In this document: positions 8,208 through 14,519 of the stretch, piece by piece
Layout: each line of letters begins with the position of its first letter
How positions within the stretch are numbered: position 1 is the first letter of the stretch
NCBI GenBank assembly: GCA_947627085.1
Contig: CANQUO010000007.1
Span: 1-21,622 of the forward strand
DNA from: an uncultured Oscillospiraceae bacterium
GTDB taxonomy: Bacteria > Bacillota > Clostridia > Oscillospirales > Oscillospiraceae
Length of the DNA stretch: 21,622 nucleotides
Direction of reading: 5' to 3'
The notes under the pieces: generated by a model
Told to the model about the DNA's origin: nothing
Database searches by the model: none
Seen by the model: the letters and a program-made list of their open reading frames with translations, nothing else
Position numbers and translations under genes: made by a program

Positions 8208-9539
8208 TTACCACTCCCAGACGTCGATCTGGGTTATCTCGCCGGTGTCGATGCCGGCGCAGTAGAGGACGTACTTTCGGTACTGCTTCATGGCGCTGCC
8301 CATCACGTCGCCCACCTGGGTGCTCTCCCCAAGGCCGCCCTGTCTTGTGGCGTCGGCCAGGAAGTAGACCTCGTCCCCGGAGCAGAAGGCCAGCTGAATG
8401 TGGTTCAAGGGGTCAAGCTCGTCGTAGAGGGACTTTAAGTCAAGCTCCGCTTTTAGCTCGCCGTCAAGGCCGTAGATGTAGAGTGTATCACCTCCGGTGT
8501 GGCCGGTGGAGTCGGAGTAGCTGAAAATCTCATGGCTGTCCAGCCCGTCGTTCAGCACGCACAGGTAGTCGTCCGAGAATATGGCGGTGCCGTGAGGGGC
8601 GGCATCCCCGGTGTCCGCCAGCTTCTCCGTCTCGCCGTTTGAGAGGTCGGTCCGCCAAAGGCCGTTGCCGGAGAGGTAGAAGTAGAGTACGCCGTCCAAT
8701 ACATACCACTGGGTGGGAGAGACCCCGGCGGTGTCCCAGTCGCCAACCTCCTCCGTATCCGGCGTTTTCCAGACCTGAGTCGCCTCATGGGTCTCGGTGT
8801 CCAGGGAAAAAAGGGCCGCCTTGTATGTCCCGTCCGCCAGCTTCAGGTCCGTCATGAAGTAGAGGCTGTCCCCGTCGGCCCACAGGTCGTAGCTTAAGTA
8901 GTGGGCCCCCAGGACCGGGATGCCGTATTGGTCGGTCTCCACTTCGGGGAGCTCCTGGCCCCATATCTTCTCCGCGTCCTTGATGTCCCCGCCGAGCTTC
9001 ATGGCGTAGAGGTCGCCGTTGTAGGAGAAATACACCGTCCCACGGTGGAGGATGGGGCTGGCGGCGTTGGCCTGGTCGCCGCTGGGCTCAAACTCCAGAG
9101 ATTGGGCCACCTTCCGGCCCGTCCCGTCCGGGGCGACGCTGTACACCCGGTTGCCGTAGTCCACATATTCCCCGTTCTCCTCAACGCTGTTTGCGTTGGT
9201 AAAATACAGCCGCCCGTCGTAAAACCACAGCGTTTGGGCGCTGAGCTCCGCGTCGCAGGTGTCGTCCTCGTGGGAGCACTCGGGCTTTCCGCACAGGAGT
9301 ATGGCCCGCTTCGTGGCCTTGTCAAGATAGTAGGCCTGCCAATGGCGTCCCCCCATGAAGTAAAAGCCGCCGTCGGTCTCGCAGACGGTACGGAGCTGAG
9401 AGGCGAGGGATTGGTGCATGTTCTTCTGGAAGTCCCGGCCGGCTGTCTGGGAGGCGGGAAGGCCGGTTTCCCCGCCGCAACCGGCCAGGGAGAGGGTGAG
9501 GGCCACCGCCAAAAGGGCGGCTGATAATTTTCCTTTCAT
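8208..9539 (-). CDS. Beta-propeller-like lipoprotein, paralogue 1
   Basis: A 443-residue lipoprotein with a textbook signal: basic start MKGK, hydrophobic helix and lipobox LAGC (C21). A frame starting at TTG 9551 exists, but that TTG runs into the Shine-Dalgarno GGAGG; ATG 9539, five bases after it, is the natural start. The shared motif is CGKPECSHEDDTC (C83, C88, H90, C95), a potential metal site or disulfide cluster. The rest consists of repeated short strands with aromatic residues and DG/NG turns, consistent with a beta-propeller of the DUF5050 type. First gene of the lipoprotein-ABC operon, preceded by a promoter and a terminator-like hairpin in the leader. Its ligand and role are not known. 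Confidence 0.85.
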   Translation of the reverse strand: MKGKLSAALLAVALTLSLAGCGGETGLPASQTAGRDFQKNMHQSLASQLRTVCETDGGFYFMGGRHWQAYYLDKATKRAILLCGKPECSHEDDTCDAELSAQTLWFYDGRLYFTNANSVEENGEYVDYGNRVYSVAPDGTGRKVAQSLEFEPSGDQANAASPILHRGTVYFSYNGDLYAMKLGGDIKDAEKIWGQELPEVETDQYGIPVLGAHYLSYDLWADGDSLYFMTDLKLADGTYKAALFSLDTETHEATQVWKTPDTEEVGDWDTAGVSPTQWYVLDGVLYFYLSGNGLWRTDLSNGETEKLADTGDAAPHGTAIFSDDYLCVLNDGLDSHEIFSYSDSTGHTGGDTLYIYGLDGELKAELDLKSLYDELDPLNHIQLAFCSGDEVYFLADATRQGGLGESTQVGDVMGSAMKQYRKYVLYCAGIDTGEITQIDVWEW

Positions 9540-9549
9540 ATTTTCCTCC

Positions 9550-9584
9550 AAAAAAGAAGATCGCGCGGGCTTACGCCCACGCGA
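9550..9584 (-). terminator. Terminator-like hairpin in the leader of the lipoprotein operon
   Basis: On the - strand a 10-bp stem (9584-9575 with 9570-9561, one G-U type mismatch) closed by a GTAA loop is followed at once by a T-rich run TCTTCTTTTTT (9560-9550) and then the Shine-Dalgarno of the first lipoprotein gene. It can end transcription coming from the kinase gene, but it also lies downstream of a likely promoter (9619-9624), so it would cause attenuation of the lipoprotein operon itself. Confidence 0.7.
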
Positions 9585-9618
9585 CCAATGATAAACGCCA
9601 ATTCTGCATTTTTTCTCA

Positions 9619-9624
9619 ATTATA
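9619..9624 (-). promoter_or_regulatory. Promoter -10 element for the lipoprotein/ABC operon
   Basis: A perfect TATAAT on the - strand in the AT-rich gap between the kinase and the first lipoprotein gene. The start point would be near 9612, giving a leader of about 73 nt that contains the terminator-like hairpin at 9561-9584. No good -35 hexamer is visible 16-18 bp upstream, which suggests activator dependence; the neighbouring OmpR-type regulator is the obvious candidate. Confidence 0.5.
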
Positions 9625-9680
9625 TGTGTATTTTTATTGAATTTATTAATGCGGCGATCAAATATTGCCGGTCAGGCGGC

Positions 9681-10976
9681 TCATGTCATCCCGAATTCCG
9701 CCGTCAGGTCCCCGCCGCCGGAGGCTGAGTTGGCGATAGTCAGCCTCCCGCCGTGCTTTTCGCAGAGCGTGCGGCAGATATAAAGTCCTAATCCGAAGTG
9801 GGTCTCCCCGTCCACGTTTTTGCCGCTGTAATAGGGCTTAGCCGCCGTTATGAGCTCCTTTTCAGTAAAGCCCGGGCCGTCGTCGGTCACGTGGAGTGTG
9901 AGGACGTCCCCCTCCGCGCTGATGCCGGCGGTCACCCGGGAGCGGGCGAACCTCAACGCGTTGCAGAGAAGATTTTCGTAGACCTGGCTTACGGCCGCGG
10001 GGTCTATGTTCAGGGTGTCCCCGCCGGGGAGGGGCGTCACCTCCACGTCGATCCCACGGTCCGCGGACATGATGTCCGCCGTCTCCTTCATGGCCTCCGT
10101 CAGCTCCCGCGCCGCCACGGGCTCCCGGCATATCTCCACGTCCGTAAGTCTCTGGGCGGTGTTCATGGAATTTACGAATTTCTCAAGCCGCGCCACCTGG
10201 ACCGACATGGTGCGGACCGTGTCAAGGGCCTCATCAGGCGATATCTCCCCGGTGGGCATGTACCTCTCCAAAAGGTCCGTGTAGCCCTTCAAAACGGCCA
10301 GGGGCGTGCGCAGATCGTGGGTATAGGCGTCGTTGAGCTTGTGCTGTTCGTCTATCATCCTCAGCATCCGGCCGTTATTTTCATCGAGAGCCTTGCGCAT
10401 GCGCTCAAAGGCGGCGCAGAGCTTCGCTATCTCGTCCCGGCCCTCATAATCAAGGGGGAAGTCAAGCTCATTTTCCGCGATCTTTTCCGATGCCTCCTCC
10501 AGCATCAAAAGGGGCCGTCTCAGCTTTGTGAACCAGAATAGGAGCGCCGCCAGCAAAAGCCCCGAGGCGTAGATGAGAAACGGCGCGAGCCTGGCTTCGG
10601 TCATAGTGTAGGAGTATTCCACCTTCACCTCCGGCGGAAGGCCGGTGCCGAGATCGGTCCAGTACTGATAATAGTTGCCGCCGGTCTCCGAGACGGTCAC
10701 GGTGTCGGAGTTGAAAATTTTGACGTCGGTGGGCTCGGAGGCGAGGTCGGGGAAGGCTTCTCCGTCGGGTTCGGCCTTTAAATAGCCGGTGCCGGTCTGA
10801 AGCCCCGTGACCTTCCCCGCCACCACGGCGTTTTCCCGGAGCCTTACGAGCTCGAAATATTTTTCCCCCGTGACGCGGTTGGCGAAAAACGCCGACGCCG
10901 CCAGCCCCGCCAGCGCGAAGAGGAAAAAAGCCAGCCAAAGAGGTATGGACCTGTACCATTTTTTTATTTTACCCAT
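9681..10976 (-). CDS. Sensor histidine kinase (HAMP-HisKA-HATPase)
   Basis: A 431-residue membrane kinase. Membrane helix 1 (about 12-32) and helix 2 (about 130-150) flank a roughly 95-residue extracytoplasmic sensor. A HAMP-type linker follows (about 150-205), then the dimerisation H-box THDLRTPLAVLKGY with H220, the N-box QVYENLLCNALRFA (N335, N339), the G1 box DDGPGF (365-370) and the G2 box GLGLYI (395-400). All catalytic motifs look intact. The gene start overlaps the regulator's end by 13 bp, so they are one operon. The cognate partner is the upstream OmpR-type regulator; the likely targets are the lipoprotein/ABC genes downstream, as in envelope-stress or antimicrobial-peptide sensing systems of Firmicutes (inferred from context). 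Confidence 0.93.
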   Translation of the reverse strand: MGKIKKWYRSIPLWLAFFLFALAGLAASAFFANRVTGEKYFELVRLRENAVVAGKVTGLQTGTGYLKAEPDGEAFPDLASEPTDVKIFNSDTVTVSETGGNYYQYWTDLGTGLPPEVKVEYSYTMTEARLAPFLIYASGLLLAALLFWFTKLRRPLLMLEEASEKIAENELDFPLDYEGRDEIAKLCAAFERMRKALDENNGRMLRMIDEQHKLNDAYTHDLRTPLAVLKGYTDLLERYMPTGEISPDEALDTVRTMSVQVARLEKFVNSMNTAQRLTDVEICREPVAARELTEAMKETADIMSADRGIDVEVTPLPGGDTLNIDPAAVSQVYENLLCNALRFARSRVTAGISAEGDVLTLHVTDDGPGFTEKELITAAKPYYSGKNVDGETHFGLGLYICRTLCEKHGGRLTIANSASGGGDLTAEFGMT

Positions 10977-11641
10977 CTGTATCCGCTCCCCCAGACCGTC
11001 TGAATGTAGGGCTTACAGCCCGCCCTTTGAAGCTTAGCCCGTATGCGGCTTATGTGCTCCATAATGACTCCCACGTCCGTGTTGCTGTCCGGGTCCCAGA
11101 TGCTCTCGAATATCCGCTCCTTGCTGAAAAGCTGTCCGGGATAGGTGGACAGAAGCTCTATTATCTCAAACTCCTTGGGCTTTAAGGGTATCTCAACGCC
11201 CTTGAAGCTCACCTCGCGGCTGGTGTAGTCTATTATGAAGTTGTCGTCGAACATGGTCCTCCGGGGCGTCTGGTCCCGGCGGGCCTCCCGCCGCAGGTGG
11301 GCCTCCACCCGGGCGCCCAACTCGTCTAAGGAGAAGGGCTTGACGATGTAGTCGTCCCCGCCGGAGGCAAACCCCAAAAGCTTGTCCCGGTCCTCCACCC
11401 GTGCCGTGAGGAAAAGTATGGGGCAGGTGACGAAGTCCCTGATCCTCCGGCAGACCTCCATGCCGTCGATGTCCGGAAGATTCACGTCAAGCAGTATTAT
11501 ATCCGGCTGACGACCCGCCTTCTCCATCCCCTCAAGGCCGCTCTCCGCAAGGCTCACGTGATAGCCGTTCAGCTCGAAATACCGGCTGAGCATGACCCGA
11601 AGGTCCCGCTCGTCGTCTATTATGAGCACTGTCTTTTCCAT
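10964..11641 (-). CDS. OmpR/PhoB-family response regulator
   Basis: A 225-residue regulator. The receiver has D9/D10 (IIDDE), phospho-acceptor D52 (LLDVNLPDIDG), T79 and K101 (IVKPF). A C-terminal winged helix is typical of OmpR/PhoB (KPKEFEIIELL, then GSGYRWVK at the end). A longer frame opens at GTG 11650, but this GTG is part of the Shine-Dalgarno AAAAGGGGTG; ATG 11641, about eight bases downstream, gives the standard N-terminus MEKTVLIIDDE. It is followed by the overlapping kinase gene. Direct repeats in its own promoter (11678-11695) have the spacing used by this family, suggesting autoregulation. Confidence 0.94.
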   Translation of the reverse strand: MEKTVLIIDDERDLRVMLSRYFELNGYHVSLAESGLEGMEKAGRQPDIILLDVNLPDIDGMEVCRRIRDFVTCPILFLTARVEDRDKLLGFASGGDDYIVKPFSLDELGARVEAHLRREARRDQTPRRTMFDDNFIIDYTSREVSFKGVEIPLKPKEFEIIELLSTYPGQLFSKERIFESIWDPDSNTDVGVIMEHISRIRAKLQRAGCKPYIQTVWGSGYRWVK

Positions 11642-11666
11642 TCCGCGCACCCCTTTTAATAAAAGT

Positions 11667-11695
11667 ATAATACTAAATTCTAAAAAATTTCTAAA
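11667..11695 (-). promoter_or_regulatory. Promoter with OmpR-type direct repeats ahead of the response regulator
   Basis: On the - strand two exact TTTAGAA heptamers (11695-11689 and 11684-11678) are 11 bp apart, and a third, partly matching TTTAGTA (11677-11671) follows. Eleven-bp spacing is that of PhoB/OmpR binding boxes. A -10-like TATTAT (11672-11667) lies 17 bp after TTTAGA (11695-11690), so the repeats overlap the -35 region. This fits autoregulation by the encoded regulator, but binding is inferred. Confidence 0.5.
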
Positions 11696-11722
11696 CTCCG
11701 ATAAATTTTATGTACATATAAA

Positions 11723-11757
11723 TGAAACGAGCGACGCAATTAGTGCCGCTCGTTTCA
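11723..11757 (-). terminator. Terminator of the GNAT gene
   Basis: A perfect 11-bp inverted repeat (TGAAACGAGCG 11723-11733 with 11747-11757), extendable by an inner GCA/TGC pairing, begins 7 bp after the acetyltransferase stop codon. On the - strand it is followed by TTTATAT. It also insulates the regulator promoter further on. Confidence 0.7.
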
Positions 11758-11763
11758 GGAAAT

Positions 11764-12315
11764 TTACATTTTTATCTCGGGAAATGGGATAAAAGGCGCG
11801 GGGGGATCGTCAGTCTCGTGTAAAACCTTCTGCATCCACACCACGTCCACCCAGCGGCCCATTTTGAAGGCGCACTTCGAAAACCGCGCCACCCGCTCAA
11901 AATCCAGGCTTGAGTGGAACTTTATGCTCTCCCGGTTGGGGTGGGAGATGCATGCCTGCATACTGGCGATGTTCTGGAGCCGCAGTATGCGCTCAAGCTC
12001 CGTATAGAGAAGCCGCCCGATGCCAAGCCGGTGGTAGCCGTCCCGGACATAGACGCTGACCTCGGCCGACCAGATGTAGGCCACGCGCGAGCGGAAGGGC
12101 CCGGCGTAGGCGTAGCCCACGATGCGCCCGTCGAGCTCCGCCACAAGGTACGGGTATTTTTCAAGAGTTTTGCGCACTCTCCCGGAAAACTCCTCCAATG
12201 TGGGGACCTCGTATTCAAAGGTCACGGTGGTATTCAGAACGTAAGGAGCATAGATATCAAGAAGCTCGCCGGCGTCCTCAGGGACCGCAAGGCGAATAAC
12301 AGGCTTTTTTCCCAT
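11764..12315 (-). CDS. GNAT N-acetyltransferase, phosphinothricin acetyltransferase-like
   Basis: A 183-residue single-domain GNAT enzyme that would transfer acetyl from acetyl-CoA to a small amine. The order of motifs matches the PAT/MnaT branch: early IRLAVPEDAGELLDIYAPYV, then VGYAYAGPFRSRVAY (67-80), the acetyl-CoA loop HRLGIGRLLY (95-104), HPNRESIKFHSSLGF-like HPNRESIKFHSSLDF (125-139) and the C-terminal KMGRWVDVVWMQK (151-163). Members acetylate phosphinothricin, methionine sulfoximine or related amino-acid analogues; the physiological substrate here cannot be told. Start ATG 12315 has AAAGGA upstream. A single gene with its own hairpin terminator and a palindrome in its promoter region. 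Confidence 0.88.
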   Translation of the reverse strand: MGKKPVIRLAVPEDAGELLDIYAPYVLNTTVTFEYEVPTLEEFSGRVRKTLEKYPYLVAELDGRIVGYAYAGPFRSRVAYIWSAEVSVYVRDGYHRLGIGRLLYTELERILRLQNIASMQACISHPNRESIKFHSSLDFERVARFSKCAFKMGRWVDVVWMQKVLHETDDPPAPFIPFPEIKM

Positions 12316-12334
12316 ATTTGAGCCATCCTTTAAT

Positions 12335-12352
12335 ATTTATACCAGTATAAAT
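12335..12352 (-). promoter_or_regulatory. 18-bp palindrome over the GNAT promoter
   Basis: ATTTATAC and GTATAAAT form a perfect 8-bp inverted repeat with a 2-bp centre. On the - strand it contains a -10-like TATACT about 20 bp ahead of the acetyltransferase start. A dimeric repressor site covering the -10 is a plausible reading. Two copies of CAAAAAGCCG (12353-12362 and 12384-12393) lie alongside, of unknown meaning. Confidence 0.4.
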
Positions 12353-12417
12353 CAAAAAGCCGCCGAACGGAATAGTAATTTTGCAAAAAGCCGGGACAAA
12401 TATAAGTGAAAATTTTG

Positions 12418-12446
12418 TTGACTTGCCGGGGATGTGATATTAAAAT
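12418..12446 (+). promoter_or_regulatory. Sigma-A-type promoter for the zinc-ribbon/HIT operon
   Basis: TTGACT (12418-12423) and TAAAAT (12441-12446) are separated by exactly 17 bp, each one mismatch from consensus. Transcription would begin near 12453, about 30 bp before the chosen TTG start. This is the best promoter match in the window. Confidence 0.7.
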
Positions 12447-12482
12447 AAGATTATACATGGAAAAATGGGAGGAGGAACGGAC

Positions 12483-13025
12483 TTGAGGGTAATTAGGATA
12501 GCGGATGTGGTTTTGCAGTACATATTCATATTCCTGTTTGCCGGCAGTCTGGTGGCCGGGGTGTTCCGCTGGCAGTGGTTCATCGTCGCCGGCGCCGCCA
12601 TCCTCGCCTACCTCGTCTGGGGGCTGTGGCGGCTCAGGTGTCCCTGGTGCGGCGGGGCCGTGGAGCTCGGAGAGCTTATACACGGCAGGCGCGGGAGCTG
12701 TCACTGTCCGTCCTGCGGTCACGAGATAACTGTGGTGACAAGGCTCGGAAAGCTCACCCCGCGCCCCGGGTCGGAGACGATACCGGTGGAAATCCCGGAG
12801 GCGGACACGGTGGAAGAGCCGGAGCGGGGCTTTGAACAGGACGGGCCGGAGGAGAGACGGGGAAAATTTGGCCCCGAGGTATCAGTAAGGCCAGACGCCA
12901 CCCTGGAGGAGGCCGTGGCGGCCATACTCGGCACGGACCCGGAGGATATGGACGATAAGTCGAATGACCCCGGAGCGGGTGAAAATATGGAAAAAACTGA
13001 AATTGAAGGGAGTATCTCAAAATGA
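12483..13025 (+). CDS. Membrane-anchored zinc-ribbon protein, hypothetical
   Basis: A 180-residue protein. Two hydrophobic helices (about 8-28 and 32-50) at the N-terminus are followed by a treble-clef or zinc-ribbon motif, CPWC (53-56) and CHCPSC ending in C75/C78, then an acidic, probably disordered C-terminal tail. The longest frame starts at ATG 12465, which precedes the strong Shine-Dalgarno GGGAGGAGG (about 12467-12475). TTG 12483, seven bases after it, is therefore the likely start. The stop overlaps the HIT gene start as ATGA, so the two are translationally coupled. No known family is recognised beyond the zinc ribbon; it could be a small scaffold at the inner membrane face. Confidence 0.78.
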   Translation: MRVIRIADVVLQYIFIFLFAGSLVAGVFRWQWFIVAGAAILAYLVWGLWRLRCPWCGGAVELGELIHGRRGSCHCPSCGHEITVVTRLGKLTPRPGSETIPVEIPEADTVEEPERGFEQDGPEERRGKFGPEVSVRPDATLEEAVAAILGTDPEDMDDKSNDPGAGENMEKTEIEGSISK

Positions 13026-13441
13026 AGGATCAAAACTGCGGCTACTGCGTGGGCGGCGCGCCCCTGGCGGCCTTCGGCATCAAAATCTGCGACCTCGCCG
13101 TTTCCCAGCTCATACTTTTCAAGGAGCAGTCCCACCCCGGCAGGTGCATCGTGGCCTATAAGGACCATGTGAGCGAGATCGTCAACATCTCCGATGAGGA
13201 GCGCGACGACTTCTTCGCCGATGTGGACCGGGCCGCGAAGGCCATCCACGCGGCCTTCCACCCCGATAAGCTCAACTACGGCGCCTACGGCGATACCGGC
13301 TGTCACCTCCACATGCACCTGGTGCCGAAATACAAGGACGGCTACGAGTGGGGCGGCGTCTTTGCCATGAACCCCGGCGAGAAATTCCTGACCGACGAGG
13401 AATACGCCGAGATGATTGAAAAGATAAAGGCAAACCTCTGA
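13022..13441 (+). CDS. HIT-family nucleotide hydrolase/transferase
   Basis: A 139-residue histidine-triad protein. The signature is HLHMHLVPK with H95, H97 and H99, the family's active-site triad; a CGYC (6-9) at the N-terminus and an additional histidine (H49) resemble the structural zinc site of many HIT proteins. The family hydrolyses nucleoside phosphoramidates, adenylated metabolites or dinucleoside polyphosphates. The start overlaps the previous stop (ATGA), with Shine-Dalgarno GAAGGGAG upstream, and the gene ends in a strong terminator. Housekeeping scavenging is the default role; the specific substrate is unknown. Confidence 0.92.
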   Translation: MKDQNCGYCVGGAPLAAFGIKICDLAVSQLILFKEQSHPGRCIVAYKDHVSEIVNISDEERDDFFADVDRAAKAIHAAFHPDKLNYGAYGDTGCHLHMHLVPKYKDGYEWGGVFAMNPGEKFLTDEEYAEMIEKIKANL

Positions 13442-13470
13442 AAAGCCACTCAAAAATCCTGGAAAAATCA

Positions 13471-13510
13471 AAATCCATACCCGAGGAATGAATCGGGTAT
13501 GGATTTTTTT
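13471..13510. terminator. Strong bidirectional intrinsic terminator
   Basis: A perfect 14-bp inverted repeat (13471-13484 with 13493-13506) around an 8-nt loop, followed on the + strand by a T-run to 13510 and on the - strand by TTGATTTTT. It ends the HIT operon from the left and the PAP2/eCIS-associated operon from the right. Confidence 0.9.
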
Positions 13511-13527
13511 ATTCAAAAAAAGAAGCT

Positions 13528-14505
13528 TTACTCCTTATCTTTTTTCGTTTCCGCGTCCTTTTTCGCGGTCAGCCGGTCCGTGAGCTTGAACACCAGCGGC
13601 ATAAGGGCCAGGATGAAGAACACCATGGCGAACTGCTGGACAAATTTGCCCATGTTCCCGTCGACGACGGAGCCAAGCCAGGGAGCGGCGTAGTCCTCCA
13701 CGAGCCCATAGACCACGGCGCCCAGAATCATGCGCACGACCCTCGTAGTAGCGCCGGCGCAGTCCGGCATTTTGATGACCCGGCGCTCCAAAAACCAGCC
13801 AAGGAAAAAGCCCAGGGCCATTCCGGCGTTTTTATAGGAGTCCGCGGCCATTTTCGCCGGGTCCACGATGAGCTTTCCGGCCTCGTCATAGTCCATGGGA
13901 TAGGATTTGAGCGCCGCGTAGAGCACCAAAAGTAAACTCAGCGCCACGCCGCCCAACAGCACCCAGACGTCCCATCCCGGGTGCTTATCCAGCATCGCCA
14001 TGATCTTATAGGCAACAAAAAGCGTCAGCACGCCCAAAACTATGGACACCACCACGTCCTGGGGCGTGTGGACGCCCAGGTAATTGCGGGAAAAGCCTAT
14101 GAGCAACACAAGCACCACAAAAAGCGCCCTTATGACCTTCGGGAGCCTCTTCTCAGTGGCGAGGCCGCCCCAGACGCTTGTGGCGTTGGCCGAATGGCCG
14201 CTTGGGAAGGAGTAGCCCGTGGCGTCGGCCTGGGCCGAGGGCACGGGTTTTATCCGCGCGTCCCGTATCCACGGCCGGTAGACGCAGGCGGTGATCTTTA
14301 CAAAGCCGTTCACCAGCCTGTTCCCGAAGAAGCCAAGCATCAGGAGTATCCCTTCGCGCTTCTCCACGCACCAATAGACCAGTGCCAGCATGAAAAGTAC
14401 GATGGAGGACTCCCCCAGCTTCGTTATGAAACCGAAGAAGCCGTCCAGCGCGCCGTTCATGCTCTCGCGGAGGTTCTGCAACAGCAAAAGGTATTTTATA
14501 TCCAT
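13528..14505 (-). CDS. PAP2-superfamily membrane phosphatase
   Basis: A 325-residue multi-pass protein with all three PAP2 signatures intact: K70 with R77-P78 (K-x6-RP), PSGH at 101-104 with catalytic H104, and SRNYLGVHTPQD (139-150) with H146 and D150. Such enzymes remove phosphate from lipid substrates such as undecaprenyl diphosphate or phosphatidic acid at the outer membrane face. Several helices extend beyond the core domain (about 170-310), making it longer than minimal PAP2 enzymes; a Lys/Asp/Glu-rich tail ends the chain. The start has Shine-Dalgarno AGGAGGG and lies 14 bp after the SpoIIE-like gene, so it is the last gene of the operon that carries the eCIS-type genes. Its link to that system is from position only. 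Confidence 0.92.
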   Translation of the reverse strand: MDIKYLLLLQNLRESMNGALDGFFGFITKLGESSIVLFMLALVYWCVEKREGILLMLGFFGNRLVNGFVKITACVYRPWIRDARIKPVPSAQADATGYSFPSGHSANATSVWGGLATEKRLPKVIRALFVVLVLLIGFSRNYLGVHTPQDVVVSIVLGVLTLFVAYKIMAMLDKHPGWDVWVLLGGVALSLLLVLYAALKSYPMDYDEAGKLIVDPAKMAADSYKNAGMALGFFLGWFLERRVIKMPDCAGATTRVVRMILGAVVYGLVEDYAAPWLGSVVDGNMGKFVQQFAMVFFILALMPLVFKLTDRLTAKKDAETKKDKE

Positions 14506-14519
14506 TTTTTACCCTCCTA

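Noticed and set aside
12719..13516. A 265-residue - strand open frame opposite the zinc-ribbon and HIT genes
   Set aside because: It crosses two well-supported + genes and part of the strong terminator, and shows no family motifs.
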